Shown here: positions 1-11,800 of the stretch, in pieces | Numbering within the stretch: position 1 is the first letter of the stretch | How the letters are laid out: every line of letters begins with the position of its first letter | Notes under the pieces: model-generated | Told to the model about the DNA's origin: nothing | Seen by the model: only the letters and a program-made list of their open reading frames with translations | The model's database searches: none | Source: Sesamum alatum | Lineage: Eukaryota; Streptophyta; Magnoliopsida; Lamiales; Pedaliaceae | Reading direction: 5' to 3' | Length of the DNA: 64,000 nt | NCBI GenBank assembly: GCA_034509735.1 | Contig: JACGWO010000013.1 | Span: 17,194,136 to 17,258,135 of the forward strand | Made by a program: the position numbers and the translations under genes

Positions 1-249
1 GCTGGTCACATTATTCAAAAATTAGACGTTTGTAAAAAGAGCGCAGAGAATAACATGAATACGGATTTTAATAAAAGAATTAAGCACTTATTAGATCTCA
101 CAACAATTTACGAATCAAGCATTCACCATACTTTAACCGAAAAATTAAGAACTTAGCCTAACATGCTAATGGAAGAACACACTAAAAAGTGGAATTCCAT
201 TAGCAATTGAGCAACATAATAAAAATAAAAGGAGATAGAAGAAGTAGAA

Positions 250-722
250 TAATGAATTAAACTGTAGAATTCAATGTAAAATAAGAGATGGTTTTTAAGT
301 TGTGAGGTGCCTCCTATTTATACTATTAGCACCTCACGAACCTGGACATGAAAAGAGATAGATACATGATTGCTAATAAAGATGTTAACAACTTAATTCC
401 TAGCAATCTAATGGACAATTTTCGGATCTTCAAGAGGTTTTTCAGCATTTATTCCTTCTTCTTTCAACAAAATCCACAGCTTTCCTTTTTCTCCTGGGTT
501 GACTGCAGCATTAAGCGTGGGCACGCTTAGTGGAAATTTCGAATCTGACACTCTTTTCCACTTGTTCCCTCAAATGCCTCCAAATGCCATTCTTAGCTTC
601 AATTCACCATCTTTTACTCCTTACAAGACATATTTCTTGAAAATATAATAAATCCACATGATTAGGAGTAATTAGTCCTTAAAATAAGGCATTACAAGCA
701 TCAAAACATGACAGATCACACA
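250..722 (-). repeat. LTR-like retrotransposon fragment (tentative)
   Basis: No gene is visible. On the minus strand the segment begins with a TG-rich edge near 722 and carries G/A-rich text and an inverted CGTGCCCACGC-type motif near 515-530, which I associate with plant Ty3/gypsy LTRs. A TATTTATA-like stretch lies near 315-325. No partner LTR or target duplication is visible in the window, so this rests on texture only. Positions 1-249 are AT-rich and hold nothing I can name. Confidence 0.25.
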
Positions 723-1084
723 CTTATCAGTTTCATCCCCACGCATGGTGGGGGAATCACAGAAGCAGTTTAAAAAGGAGTACATTTCAGTTAGACTGCC
801 CCACAGGTGGGATCTTGTCTTTCCCTTCCTTCTTAGTAGCAAGGGGCGCAATCTCAACAGCCTCAACAGACAACTCTTATGGGGTCGAGGCAGCGACGAC
901 ATGCTTGGGGATGGCAGCATTCTTCTAAGCAAGCTTCTTCTCCTCCTCAAGGACCTCAGTAGGCTTCCTCATTTCCTCCATGCATGTGTCCATAATCAGG
1001 TCAAACTCCTCCTCTGAGGGGAAGTAGCTAGACATGTCATTCAAGAATTTAAGAATAGGGTTTAGGGCAACACACAACCTAGTT

Positions 1085-1513
1085 AACTTGGTATCTGAGA
1101 CCTTTGGGGATACTCGACACCACGAGCTGGGGAGGCGAATGGATTGGGTGCCCCGTCCAGAACCACATCAAAATCCAAGAAACTGGCCTCTTCGCCTGAT
1201 GGAGGATAACCCTAGGTGGTGAATTGTTGCTGACAGGCCTTAAAGCCATATTCCAAGAAAGGGCCAGCTATTCGCCCTAGTTCCGTCTTGTAATCGTCTG
1301 ATTTCCTAAATTCAGTGAGGTGACTCTCCTAGTAGGCCTCCAGGTACTCACGTCCCTTTGAGGAGTTGGGAAATTCTTTATAAGATTGTTCCCGGGCCTT
1401 GGACAGGGCAGTAGACTGACTCTCTATCACCGGCATCAGCTGCTTTTGTAGCTGCTCCATTTTATCCTCCGCCACCTGGGCCTTCTATTCAGCTGCCCGA
1501 GCCAGCTCCTGAG
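1085..1513 (-). pseudogene. Decayed antisense ORF of a Tat/Retand-like gypsy element
   Basis: Reading the minus strand from about 1513 gives one long frame broken by at least three stops (after residues QELARAAE, after REYLEAY, and after CQQQFTT). The text between them is protein-like: a charged helix rich in E, Q and K, then a segment ending EYGFKACQQQF and GYPPSGEEASF. This resembles the plant transposon proteins encoded antisense between pol and the 3' LTR in Tat/Retand-lineage elements. The position fits, because a polypurine tract and a plus-strand LTR follow at 1805-2565. Family naming comes from memory; the stops are seen directly. It is not functional. Confidence 0.45.
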
Positions 1514-1804
1514 TTGTTATGGTTACACAGAGGGGTGAGTTGTTATGGTTACACAAAGGGGCGCCAGGTAACAACCAGGGATTGGGCGGTTACCAACACC
1601 TAAGGGTTGGTTTAACGCATAATCGTTCCCGCCTTGGCAAGTGTGTCAACCCACACGCCTGATTTATGAAACGTCTCGTGTCGCAACAGTCAAATCACTG
1701 ACACGATCTCACATTCTGAGAGGGCTGCCCCTTTTCTTAAAAGCTAAGCTCCATTGAGGACCATTCTACTCTCAGAAGGAGGGCCATGGCCTCCTCTTTC
1801 TCAG

Positions 1805-1815
1805 AGTAAGGGGGA
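1805..1815 (+). other. Polypurine tract of gypsy-type element
   Basis: An A/G run (AGTAAGGGGGA) lies immediately before the TG edge of the LTR at 1817. This is the usual place for plus-strand priming, and it marks the LTR as a 3' LTR on the plus strand. Confidence 0.45.
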
Positions 1816-1816
1816 C

Positions 1817-2565
1817 TGTGTGATATGGTGGAATTTGGCAGGCCTGTCTCTAGCCCAATGAAGGAAGACCAAAGGCTACCAAGGCTCTAGATGGGCCTAA
1901 ATTTTAGGCCCTCCACCTAGCGGAGCCCAAGACGAAAGGAGTAATACCTCCTCCCCGACCCAAGAGAGGAGCGGATGTAGGGATACCCGACCAATGGCGA
2001 TTGGCCCAGACCCACCTACGTGGCTTGAAGACCTAAGATCGTGGACACCTGGGTTGCCAGCTCAAGCCTGGAAGACCCCCGTCAGCTGCCAATTGGACAG
2101 GGTAACCTCCATCCAAAAAAGGTGCCAGATGGATTAAGTCCCTCTCTCCCTCATACTAGCTCAAAATCCGAGAAAGACTGATCCACTTTCCTATCCCCCG
2201 AGCAACAAGGAGTCCTCACCTTGGCAGTTTCTAAAAGTCCTAGTTGCACTAGACTTCTCAGGCCAAGGAGTCTGCATCGACGATAAATACCTCATTCCCA
2301 TACTTAGTGGGTAACGATATTCTAATTTTTCTTAGCACACTACACAATTGTCTCATGCTACACCTAACACGATTTCTTATTCACGCTTATTGTGTTCTTA
2401 ACTTATTTTCTTATTTTCTTCTTTTATCAAATTACCGACTTGAGCGTCGGAGTGCTAACGTATTTTTTTCAGGTCCTTGTTCCTTGCATCAGTGCAACGA
2501 GCAATCTATGATTTTCGGCCCAAGTCCAATCTTCTTCTTTGATTGAGCAGTTTTTGCTCACATCA
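1817..2565 (+). repeat. 3' LTR of a Ty3/gypsy (Tat-like) element
   Basis: The segment opens TGTGATATGG-style after a polypurine tract and closes GCTCACATCA, so it has TG...CA edges and is about 749 bp long. It contains the motif CTTGAGCGTCGGAGTGC near 2440, followed by a T-rich stretch and CAGGTC, a combination common near the 3' end of Tat-lineage LTRs. It is more GC-rich than its surroundings. A related LTR ending CTCGCATCA lies split at 49853-60760. The 5' LTR and pol are not visible upstream, so the element is a 3' remnant. Confidence 0.6.
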
Positions 2566-3557
2566 TAAGTGTAAAATGGTCATTACATAAAAAAGATAAT
2601 AAAAATAAATAAATGGATAACATGAGTTGGGTACCAAAGTGTTTTTAATGGTGAAACTCTCGTGTACCAAAATAATATTAATGGCAAAACTAGGTACTAA
2701 TTGAATCATTTATAATTACTCGGATACCAAAATAACATTAATTATAAACTTCGAGTCTTAATATGAGTTTTACTCGTATAATTAATATATGATTATTTTT
2801 TATCATGTCTCTCAAATAACTCGTATTACAAAATAAACGAGACCTGAGGATTGATCGGGCTATCAGAATTCTCAGAGGCCAACCCAAATCTTATCCTTTG
2901 TAGAATCATCTCGGGCCGGGTGCCACCGGGTCGGCTCCAGCCCAAAATAGCTTGACCCATTATTAAACTGACCCATCCATTCAGCCCACTTTCAAATTCT
3001 CAACAAACTGACAAAATTATTCCAAAAATCGGGTGCGTCCAAAAGACCTCAGGTTCCAAAAACGGTGATCAGATCAGTGATCAGGATGATATTCACTATT
3101 CAGATATATATATATATATATTTATATTTATGTTGTTATTTTCTTAGTAATTAATTAATTAATAAATAATAATAAAACGTGTGTCGTAATCAAGGGGCGG
3201 GCAGAGCAGTGGGCACCGGCTCTATCTCACATCCAACAAGCAACACAGTTGACGTGTCGCATACGGTATATATTTAATGAAAGCTATACAACAATATTTT
3301 TCGTGCTATATATTGATTTTAAAGCCAAGTCCTTAAATACATAAAATATTAAATTTATATTTTGGGAGTAATTATGAGGGTGTTCTTTTAAAATGATATA
3401 TTATAAAAATAGTTCCGTAAAAGATTTAACTCCATTTTTTTTTCTATCAAATACCAAAATTGATAGTAACCTCAATCACAATTTAAATAGTCAACGAGAC
3501 TGAATTAATTAACGATGCTGAGGTCATATGACCAAAAGGTCATGTAATTGAGTTCTA
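2566..3557. other. AT-rich intergenic DNA
   Basis: No supported gene. An (AT)n microsatellite lies at about 3103-3120. A short GC-richer patch at 2840-3060 with GGGCCGGGT-type words looks like old repeat debris. Confidence 0.5.
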
Positions 3558-4214
3558 TTTAGGGGTGCCAATTCAATCCGAACCGGGCAAAACTCGCACC
3601 GAATCCGCCTCTAATGGGATGGGTCCGGATAAAAAAAAAATTGAAGATGGGGCGGGTCCTTAAGGACCAAATCCGAACCGGGCAAAACCCGCGCCGGATC
3701 CGCCTCTAATGGGGCGGGTCCGGGTCAAAAAAATTGAAGACAAGGCGGGTCCCGGGTCCTTAAGGACCCGCCCCATTTAGATATATATACATATTTTTTT
3801 CTTTTATTTTATTATGATAGAATAAACACTAACAAAATATTGTATCATTTAATTTATTTTTTGTTAGGTACTTATTTAATAGTTGATGAATTGAAAAATT
3901 GTCCCACAATACTTAACAGTGAGGAAGACGAAGAAGTTGTTACTAATGTATAATTAATTATTCAATATGAATTGTTTGAGTTGTTCTATTATGAATAATT
4001 TTATTTGTACTTGAAATTCTTTTTCGACTTGAATTTGAGTTAGATCATGAACAATTAATTTTATTTGTAATTGATATATTAAATTTTATTTTTTTTAATT
4101 TGTAGAACAAATAAAAAATTAAAAAAAAAAAAGGGTCTACCGGGTTAGACCCATCCCGGCGGGTTTTGTACCGGGGCAGGCGGGGCGGGTCCCGGCCGCC
4201 CCGTTGCCACCCCT
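3558..4214. mobile_element. Non-autonomous hAT-like element with target duplication
   Basis: The edges are inverted: AGGGGTGCCAA on the left and, read in reverse, AGGGGTGGCAA on the right. The direct repeat AGTTCTA flanks it at 3551-3557 and 4215-4221, with an eighth base differing, which fits the 8-bp duplication of hAT transposons. Inside the left part, two tandem units of about 95 bp (3574-3668 and 3669-3770) carry CCGAACCGGGCAAAAC and GGCGGGTCC words; the middle is AT-rich. No transposase frame is present. Confidence 0.65.
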
Positions 4215-4712
4215 AGTTCTACTATTGTGTATGTATTAATTTACTTTAATAGTAGTTGTTCGTCTGGTGTAACAGTAGTTATTGATTAATTATATATTTA
4301 ATTTATACTATTATATAAAAGAAATTTATTTTTTACTCACAAATGACGGTTAATGAAATCGCCGCACCATTTTTTGGTAATATCAAAAGAAAACCCTCAA
4401 TTGATAAGATAACTACTTTATTCAACTTTTCAAATTTTATATTAATTGATAAATTAGTTTTTGATTTCTTTTCTTTTTTTTTTTAATGTGGTGTGTTAAT
4501 TTATATATTTTACTCTTATTTATAATATATTTTAAAAGCGTAATAAATTATTTATTATATGTACGCATGAACGACGTGCCACGACGACTAATTTATACTA
4601 ATATAAAAAGAAATCTCATTTTTTACTCACAAATAGTAGTTACTTACACTACGACACCAATTATTGGTTGCGCCAATAATACCATAAGTTGGTTTATTTT
4701 TCTTTATTTATT

Positions 4713-5162
4713 CCGTAAATTACAACTACCTCATATAAGGTTTGACATAATTACAAATGCCTCATTGTTGTTTGAGAAATTATAAATACCTCGTGACTTT
4801 AACGTCCACCTAACAACGAGCCTATTCATTAGCCTTCATTAGGTTTTCATCTAAGTTATGTGACGAACTACCTAAAATGCAATTTTATATTATAAGTTAT
4901 AATTTTATTTTATTTTTAAATTTTTTTTATAGACTAATATTCTTCATGGATTGTTCATTTTACCCACCCCTCAGATTTCTTTACATTTTTCAAACATTTT
5001 TTTGTAAAAATTAAAAAATTCAGTAAGGGTAAAGTAATACTTTTCACACTACTCTTTGTGGGCTACATAATTATTATTCATTTGAGGGGGTATTTATAAA
5101 TTTTAAACAACAATAAAGTATTTGTAATTATGCCAAACTTCAAGAGAGGTATGAATAATTTA
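4713..5162. mobile_element. MITE of the GTAAATTACAAC family, degraded
   Basis: The left end reads GTAAATTACAACTACCTC then a TTTGACATAATTACAAAT block. The right end carries the same blocks inverted (TTTGTAATTATGCCAAAC, then a decayed edge). It is the same family as the elements at 27673, 30121 and 61086. No clear target duplication remains and the ends are approximate. Confidence 0.5.
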
Positions 5163-5807
5163 TTTTTTAATGTAATGTGTTGGTTTATTATTTTAAAATG
5201 TGAAATATTATTTATTATATACGCATAGAATCGACGTGCCATATTGACTAATATTAATAATTGATATATATTAATTGTTAATTATTAAAATTAATGAGAT
5301 AATTATAAGCGTTTCAATAAAACAGTATCACAATTTAAATAAATTCAAGTCACGTGATAGTCGCAGTTTAGCAAAAATTGAATATAATTTGTCATTATTT
5401 GAATTTTGAACAATTCCATTGTTTCTCAAAAAAAAAAAAAAATTTAAATTGAAGGGGTCGAAGAGAGATACAGCATTTTCGTGGGGCAAAATTTGAATTT
5501 TGTATAAACCCCAAAAGACAGTACAGTGGGCATTAACTCATTTCAGAAGTCGAAAAATTTAAATAATACAGTGATAAATGGAGTACCTTTTTTTTTTTGG
5601 TTCTGTATTTTGTGATTTTGACTGTGGAACGCCCTCTCCCATCTCTTAGGGCGGGAAGTTGAAATATTCACCACTATAATTTTTTCCATGGAAATTAGGG
5701 TTTATAAATTCCTTTGAACTTCTTCAAATTCAAAATTCTTCTTCTTCTTCCTTTGTCTTTCCCGACTTTGAAAAAGAAGTGGAAATATTTGTAAAAACTA
5801 CTGAAAA
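5163..5807 (+). promoter_or_regulatory. Upstream region of the myosin gene
   Basis: This AT-rich stretch precedes the myosin start codon. A TATAAA lies at 5502-5507, about 300 bases upstream of the ATG, and is a possible TATA box; the transcription start cannot be fixed from sequence alone. A TGA stop at 5802-5804 lies in frame just before the ATG, so the protein cannot extend upstream on this exon. Confidence 0.3.
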
Positions 5808-8800
5808 ATGACACTTCGGAAGGGCTCGAAAGTGTGGGTGGAAGACAGAGATTCGGCATGGGTTGCAGCGGAGGTGGTTGATTTTTTGGGTAAACAAGTT
5901 CAAGTCCTCACTGTATCCGGCAAGAAGGTGGTATTTTTTACTTGAAGTTTTACTCATAATATACTGTATTATTTGGAACTTGCACTGGAACAGTATTGTT
6001 TTCAGTTTCTTTAATCGAAACTGAAGTTTGCAAGAATGTAATTTTTGGAGTTTGTCATATAATCAGGGTCAATTCGTTGTTTCGTTTTGGATATTGAGTG
6101 TTTGAATATTTCTTTGGGAATAGGTGTTGGCGGTGGCGGAGAAATTGTTACCACGTGATGCTGAGTCGGACTTGGGAGGCGTGGATGACATGACCAAATT
6201 GACTTATTTGAATGAGCCTGGTGTTCTTGATAATCTTCAGAGAAGATATGCTCTCAACGAAATATATGTGAGTAACTGAAAATTTTACTTCTTGGGTTTT
6301 TAGAAGGTTTTCACGAATTCGACCGGAGTTGGCCTTTAGAAGATGATCAGTGATTTCCAAGCTGCCATGCTATTTGGTGGTGCAATTATGGTGGGCATTA
6401 AATGCCTGTATTGGATTGACGAAGAAAAATTAAGTTAAACTTGCATTCTACAATTAGTTCGAGTTTCTTGTTATAGCCAGGTCCAAGGATGATAGTTAAG
6501 TGAGTTGTTGGAACTTTGGGGTGGAGGCTGTTAAGCATGTTCAGTTTTGTTTTTGGAGACATTAGGGATCTATTGCTTCTATCAGGAAATACTTGAACAC
6601 TTTTTGGATCAATAATTGATGAAATATTCCGAACATATTTGGCATCGTCAGCTGATCCAGAAGCAATAATACACCATAAAGAATATACATTTTAGGTGTG
6701 TCGTACAGGATATTATAGATTCATGAGAGGGAAATGTAAACATAGAAGATTTTCTTGGAACCTAACTGCTATAAAAACAATAAAGTTGATTAAAGCCCTG
6801 ATCTTCAGGTACCTGACAAATTGAAAGATCTGTGGTTCTAGAACCTATCTTCAGAACATAATTTCTCCCATCAGAGTAACTTTGGTAACTTACTATGTGA
6901 TTGATTGTACATTAGCTAGTGCTGCTGAGGAATATATGATGATTACAACTGTTTTATGACGTTTAAGTCGTACTGGTGCCTTTGCATTGTGTCATGCTTG
7001 TAGTACTGGTATTTACTTTTCTTGCATCTTAGGTGACCTCTGTATGGATATGAACCAGAAGGCTTATAACTGCTTGAAGCTGCATTTGGATGTATATCAA
7101 AGTTTTGGCTTTAGTGATTTTCTTTTCTTTTTTTACTTATAATTTTGCTCCTATGACTACTGCTTTAACAGTGAAAAAAATGTCTGACATATGCATATTG
7201 GTATCCCCGTTTCATGTATAAATTTTGGGTTCCAGAGAGATGTATCATATTAAAATTTATTAAAAAGTTGTCTCTATATTTAAGCTGGTTAAATTTCATT
7301 ATAGAAGTTATCTTAACCTTCACTTCTTATTATTTCTTAGTTTTCTGGAGATTCTTTTCTTAATTGTTTCTTTGCATTCTAGCTGATATATGATTTATGC
7401 CCATCCTAGACATACACAGGAAGTATTTTGATTGCGGTTAATCCATTTACAAAGCTTCCTCATCTATATAATATGCACATGATGGAGCAGTACAAGGGGG
7501 CTCCATTTGGTGAATTGAACCCCCATGTCTTCGCTGTGGCGGATGCATCTTACAGGTTTGTCTAGGTTGAATCATCATAGTGCAATTGATTAAAATGAAG
7601 TTACTATCTCTAATCTGGTTAGTTCGGTCTGAATTATGGCGCAGAGCAATGATGAGTGAGGGTTGTAGTCAGTCTATTCTGGTTAGTGGAGAAAGTGGGG
7701 CTGGAAAAACTGAGACAACAAAATTGATAATGCAATATCTAACTTATGTTGGTGGTCGTGCTGCCGGTGATGATAGAACAGTTGAACAACAAGTTCTGGA
7801 GGTAGACTTTTGACTCTGTTTCATCATGTCACTCTATGTAATTATGTATTGCCAGTTGAACAGGGACTTGCATCAATAAGTAACATGCTTTTCTATTGAT
7901 CAAAATCAAGTTGAGGAACTATATTGAGTGAAAACCGGTATAATTGTTCTTTTTTTGGATCGAAACTATGTTCTAATATTGATTCGTTAATCAAATATTA
8001 TTTTTCTTTCATTTCCTGAAACATATGAGCAACATAATGCAAGTGCTAATTACCTATTTTTTGCCATTTTAGTCAAACCCACTTTTGGAGGCATTTGGCA
8101 ATGCAAGAACAGTTAGGAATGATAATTCAAGGTATTGTATGATTCTCTTTACTTCTGTAATACCTAGAAATGCAAACAATTCCTTTAGGGTGCGTTTACT
8201 TCTTAGTTAGGATTAAATACAGGACTGAATTAACCTGAATTAAATGCAGGATTGGATTGGGCCCGATAAATAGTAGGATGTTTACTTTACCTTATTTTGG
8301 ATAGCTGGATTAATAATTTTGTAATTTGTATGATTTACTATATTGGATTAAACTTTAGACAAGTAATGAAATTCCTAATATACCCTTGGCAAGATTTAAT
8401 TGTAAGTCAACATTTACTAAATGATATTTCTTAACCTCCTTGAAAAAAATTTAGGGAGAGGAATTAATTCCTTCTAGCTTTAATTTAATTAAAAAGAAAA
8501 TAAGTTTGATTAAGTTATATGGCATAAAAGTATTCCTGAAATAAAAAATAAATTTAAGATATTAAATAAAATACTGTATAAAAATAATAGATTAATTGAG
8601 GTAATAAATTTGATCGTAAAACACATTACACAAATTAAATAAAACATTGTTTATAAATATTAAAAACAACAATGAAAATGAAAAATACATTTAAGATAAT
8701 AAATTGTAGATATTAGAATGAAATACACTTTGCTAAGTAATTGATATGATGGACCTCACAAAGCTAATTTTATTTTGTTTGCATTATTACATACAAAATA

Positions 8801-11800
8801 TAATAAAACTTAATTAGGGCAATCTGGTAATAAGCCTTACAAATAACGGGGCATTAATGTCACTGTAAAGGGAGTAGAAAAGTGGTCTTGGGCCAGGACT
8901 AAAAATCCTGGCCTTTGGTATGGGATTTTTAGTGCTGGAAATAATACATTCGTACCCGGCCGGGACTAAAAATCCCGGGCTCACCATTGTCTAGTAAACG
9001 TAAGATTACCTTGGATTGGGCTTTTAGTACAACCTAATCCAAGATAGTAAACGAGCCCCTAATATAGTAAAGGCTGTCAAATTTCAGTGTTGAGTAATAT
9101 TTGACTTTGCTCTTTTGGGAATGTGCTATCTTCTAAAGACAATTCCCTTTTTGATAGAATTTTGCTCTGAGGTTTTGGTTCTCTATGACTCCTGATTCCA
9201 TGTGGTTTATACTTGAAGCAAGTGTTTAGCATCCATATAATTTCCTTCTGATAGAAAATAGTTTGGTCCAGAAGGGCATGATCCCATTTCTAGTTACTAG
9301 GGAACTTGAAAATGGTGGAACTCATTTGATCCTACATTAGAATTAAGTGTTAGACCGTGTGTTATTTTAACCTGAAAACATGACGTAGAGCACTTCTTAT
9401 GAGATTAACTGGCTTAATAGACAGACACAATTGCTTTTAGATGGATTTGAAGTAGCTGAAAGCATTTCTCTACTACAAGGCAAAGTATGATTATTTGAAA
9501 ATTTGCTCCACGAAGATCTTTTAAAAAAGGTCTGCTGGAGTTGGATGATATCTAAGCCAAACTTGTGTCAGAGGTTTCCAATCAGACCTTTGATATGTGC
9601 AGTATGTTAAAGATGCATGTGCTATAGATGTTCATTCTTCATTGGGTTGTAATTGAGACACCAAAAGATGCTCTGCACTCCTGTTGCTATACCAACCAGA
9701 CCCTTAAAATGTGCAGAATAATTTTAGACTGTTATTAAATGATGAGACTTGCAATACTTTTTGGGCCTCATCTATATAAATGCTGCCTTCTTGTGCTTGC
9801 TCTACAGTCGCTTTGGCAAGTTTGTTGAGATCCAGTTTGATTCAAATGGAAGAATTTCAGGCGCTGCAATCAGAACATACCTTCTGGAGCGATCACGTGT
9901 TGTACAAATAACTGATCCAGAGAGAAATTACCACTGTTTCTACCAGTTGTGTGCATCTGGCACGGTACTCTTCAAATTTATCTTACATACAAATATGTGT
10001 TTGTTACACCAAACTTTAGTGGGTGGAAATATGGTTTTCATGTGAATCTTTTCTATAGAATCCATCTGAATGGAAGTTTTATGCTTAATCCATGACATTG
10101 ATGGTTCACTTTGATGAAGTGGCTTGGAAGAAGAGGATACATGTGGCAAACAAGGATTAAAATTTTGGGATAACGCTTTGTTTGTTGAACTTTATATAGC
10201 TTTATAAATTGATGAAATGGCAAATTTATTTATCCATTCGGGTGGGTGGACTTTTAAGTAATTGTACATTGACTAGATGTTTCATTTTGGAAGGGCATTC
10301 ATTGTGATTAATAGTCAAACTCTAAGTTATCATATTTTGTGCAGTGTCTTGTTGTGGGCTGATGCACCTTGAGTGGTGTGCTAAAAGATTTCACAGTACT
10401 GATAACTTTGATTTTCTAGGATTTTGTAACAGCAGACAACTTTATTTTCATTTCATGGTTGAATGACTAACCTGTATGCTGGGTCATGTCATTGAAATTT
10501 GGTGCTTTCTAGGTAAAATAACTGGTTGCTGATTTCTCCTCTAAATTTCTTTGTAATTAATGCTTTTTATTTGTTACCGTAATAGAATTTTGAGCATGCT
10601 CCTATAGGTGAGTAAGCCACATTGTGAAATCAGTTGATAAAAATCATATGTTTTGGCTATTGTTATTGTATTATTTCATTGGCCTCTTAGCTTCCATGTT
10701 ATGCATTTAAGAATGCTGTTCTGTCATTCAGGATGCAGAGACGTACAAGCTAGGTCATCCCAGCAACTTCCATTACTTGAATCAAAGCAAGACTTATGAG
10801 TTAGATGGAGTAAGTAATGCTGAAGAATATGCGAAGACAAGAAGGGCAATGGATATTGTTGGGATTAGTGATAATGAACAGGTTTGTTGAACAATATTTG
10901 TGTTTCTATCACGCATCTTGATATTTGTCTCTTCATCTTGTCTGCTTACTTCTTTTTATGTTTCATCAGGAAGCGATATTTCGAACCTTGGCTGGTATCT
11001 TACATCTTGGAAATGTAGAGTTTTCTCCTGGTAGAGAGCATGATTCATCAGCTATCAAGGATTCAAAGTCTAATTTTCATTTGCAGATGGCTGCCGATCT
11101 CTTCAGGCATGATTTCTTATTCAATTTCTGTTTAACAGCTGTTGGTGGCTGAATGATGACTTATCTGGTTGGAATTTTATTCTTTATGTTATTTCCTTTC
11201 AGTTCTTAAATAGAATTGTTCCTCCTATATGGCTTCTTCTGGTTGTCTGGAATCAGATTTCCTTTTCTTGTCTTTGCCTTTCCACTTTGCTGTTGTAGTT
11301 CTTATGCAGTCCTTAAATTCCATTTCAACTATTGCCTGGCATTTGAATTGGCTAAAATACTCATCTGAGCGGTGGTAACTTGTCTAAGCATCAATGTTTT
11401 TCAGTTTTTGTAAAAATTCTTGGCCTTAGATAACTTCAAATTTTGTCTTAACTCAGGTGTGATGTTGATCTTTTGCTAGCCACACTTACAACGCGGTCTA
11501 TCCAAACTTACGAAGGGATAATTGTCAAAGCGTTGGATTGTAATGCAGCTGTAGCTGGTCGGGATGCTTTAGCCAAGACAGTTTATGCTAGGCTGTTTGA
11601 CTGGTCTGCTGGATTTATTATGCATTTTTTGAGATTAGTTCCTATTGCTTGATTAAACCAACAATGTGAAGTTAAAATATAGATGATCTCACTGTTGCAG
11701 GCTTGTGGAAAAGATTAACAGATCTGTTGGACAAGATCATAATTCTAAGATACAAATTGGAGTCCTCGACATTTATGGATTTGAATGCTTTAAGTTGAAT

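Noticed and set aside
3574..3770. Direct repeats as a CRISPR-like array
   Set aside because: Only two units, adjacent without spacers, in plant nuclear DNA and inside a transposon.
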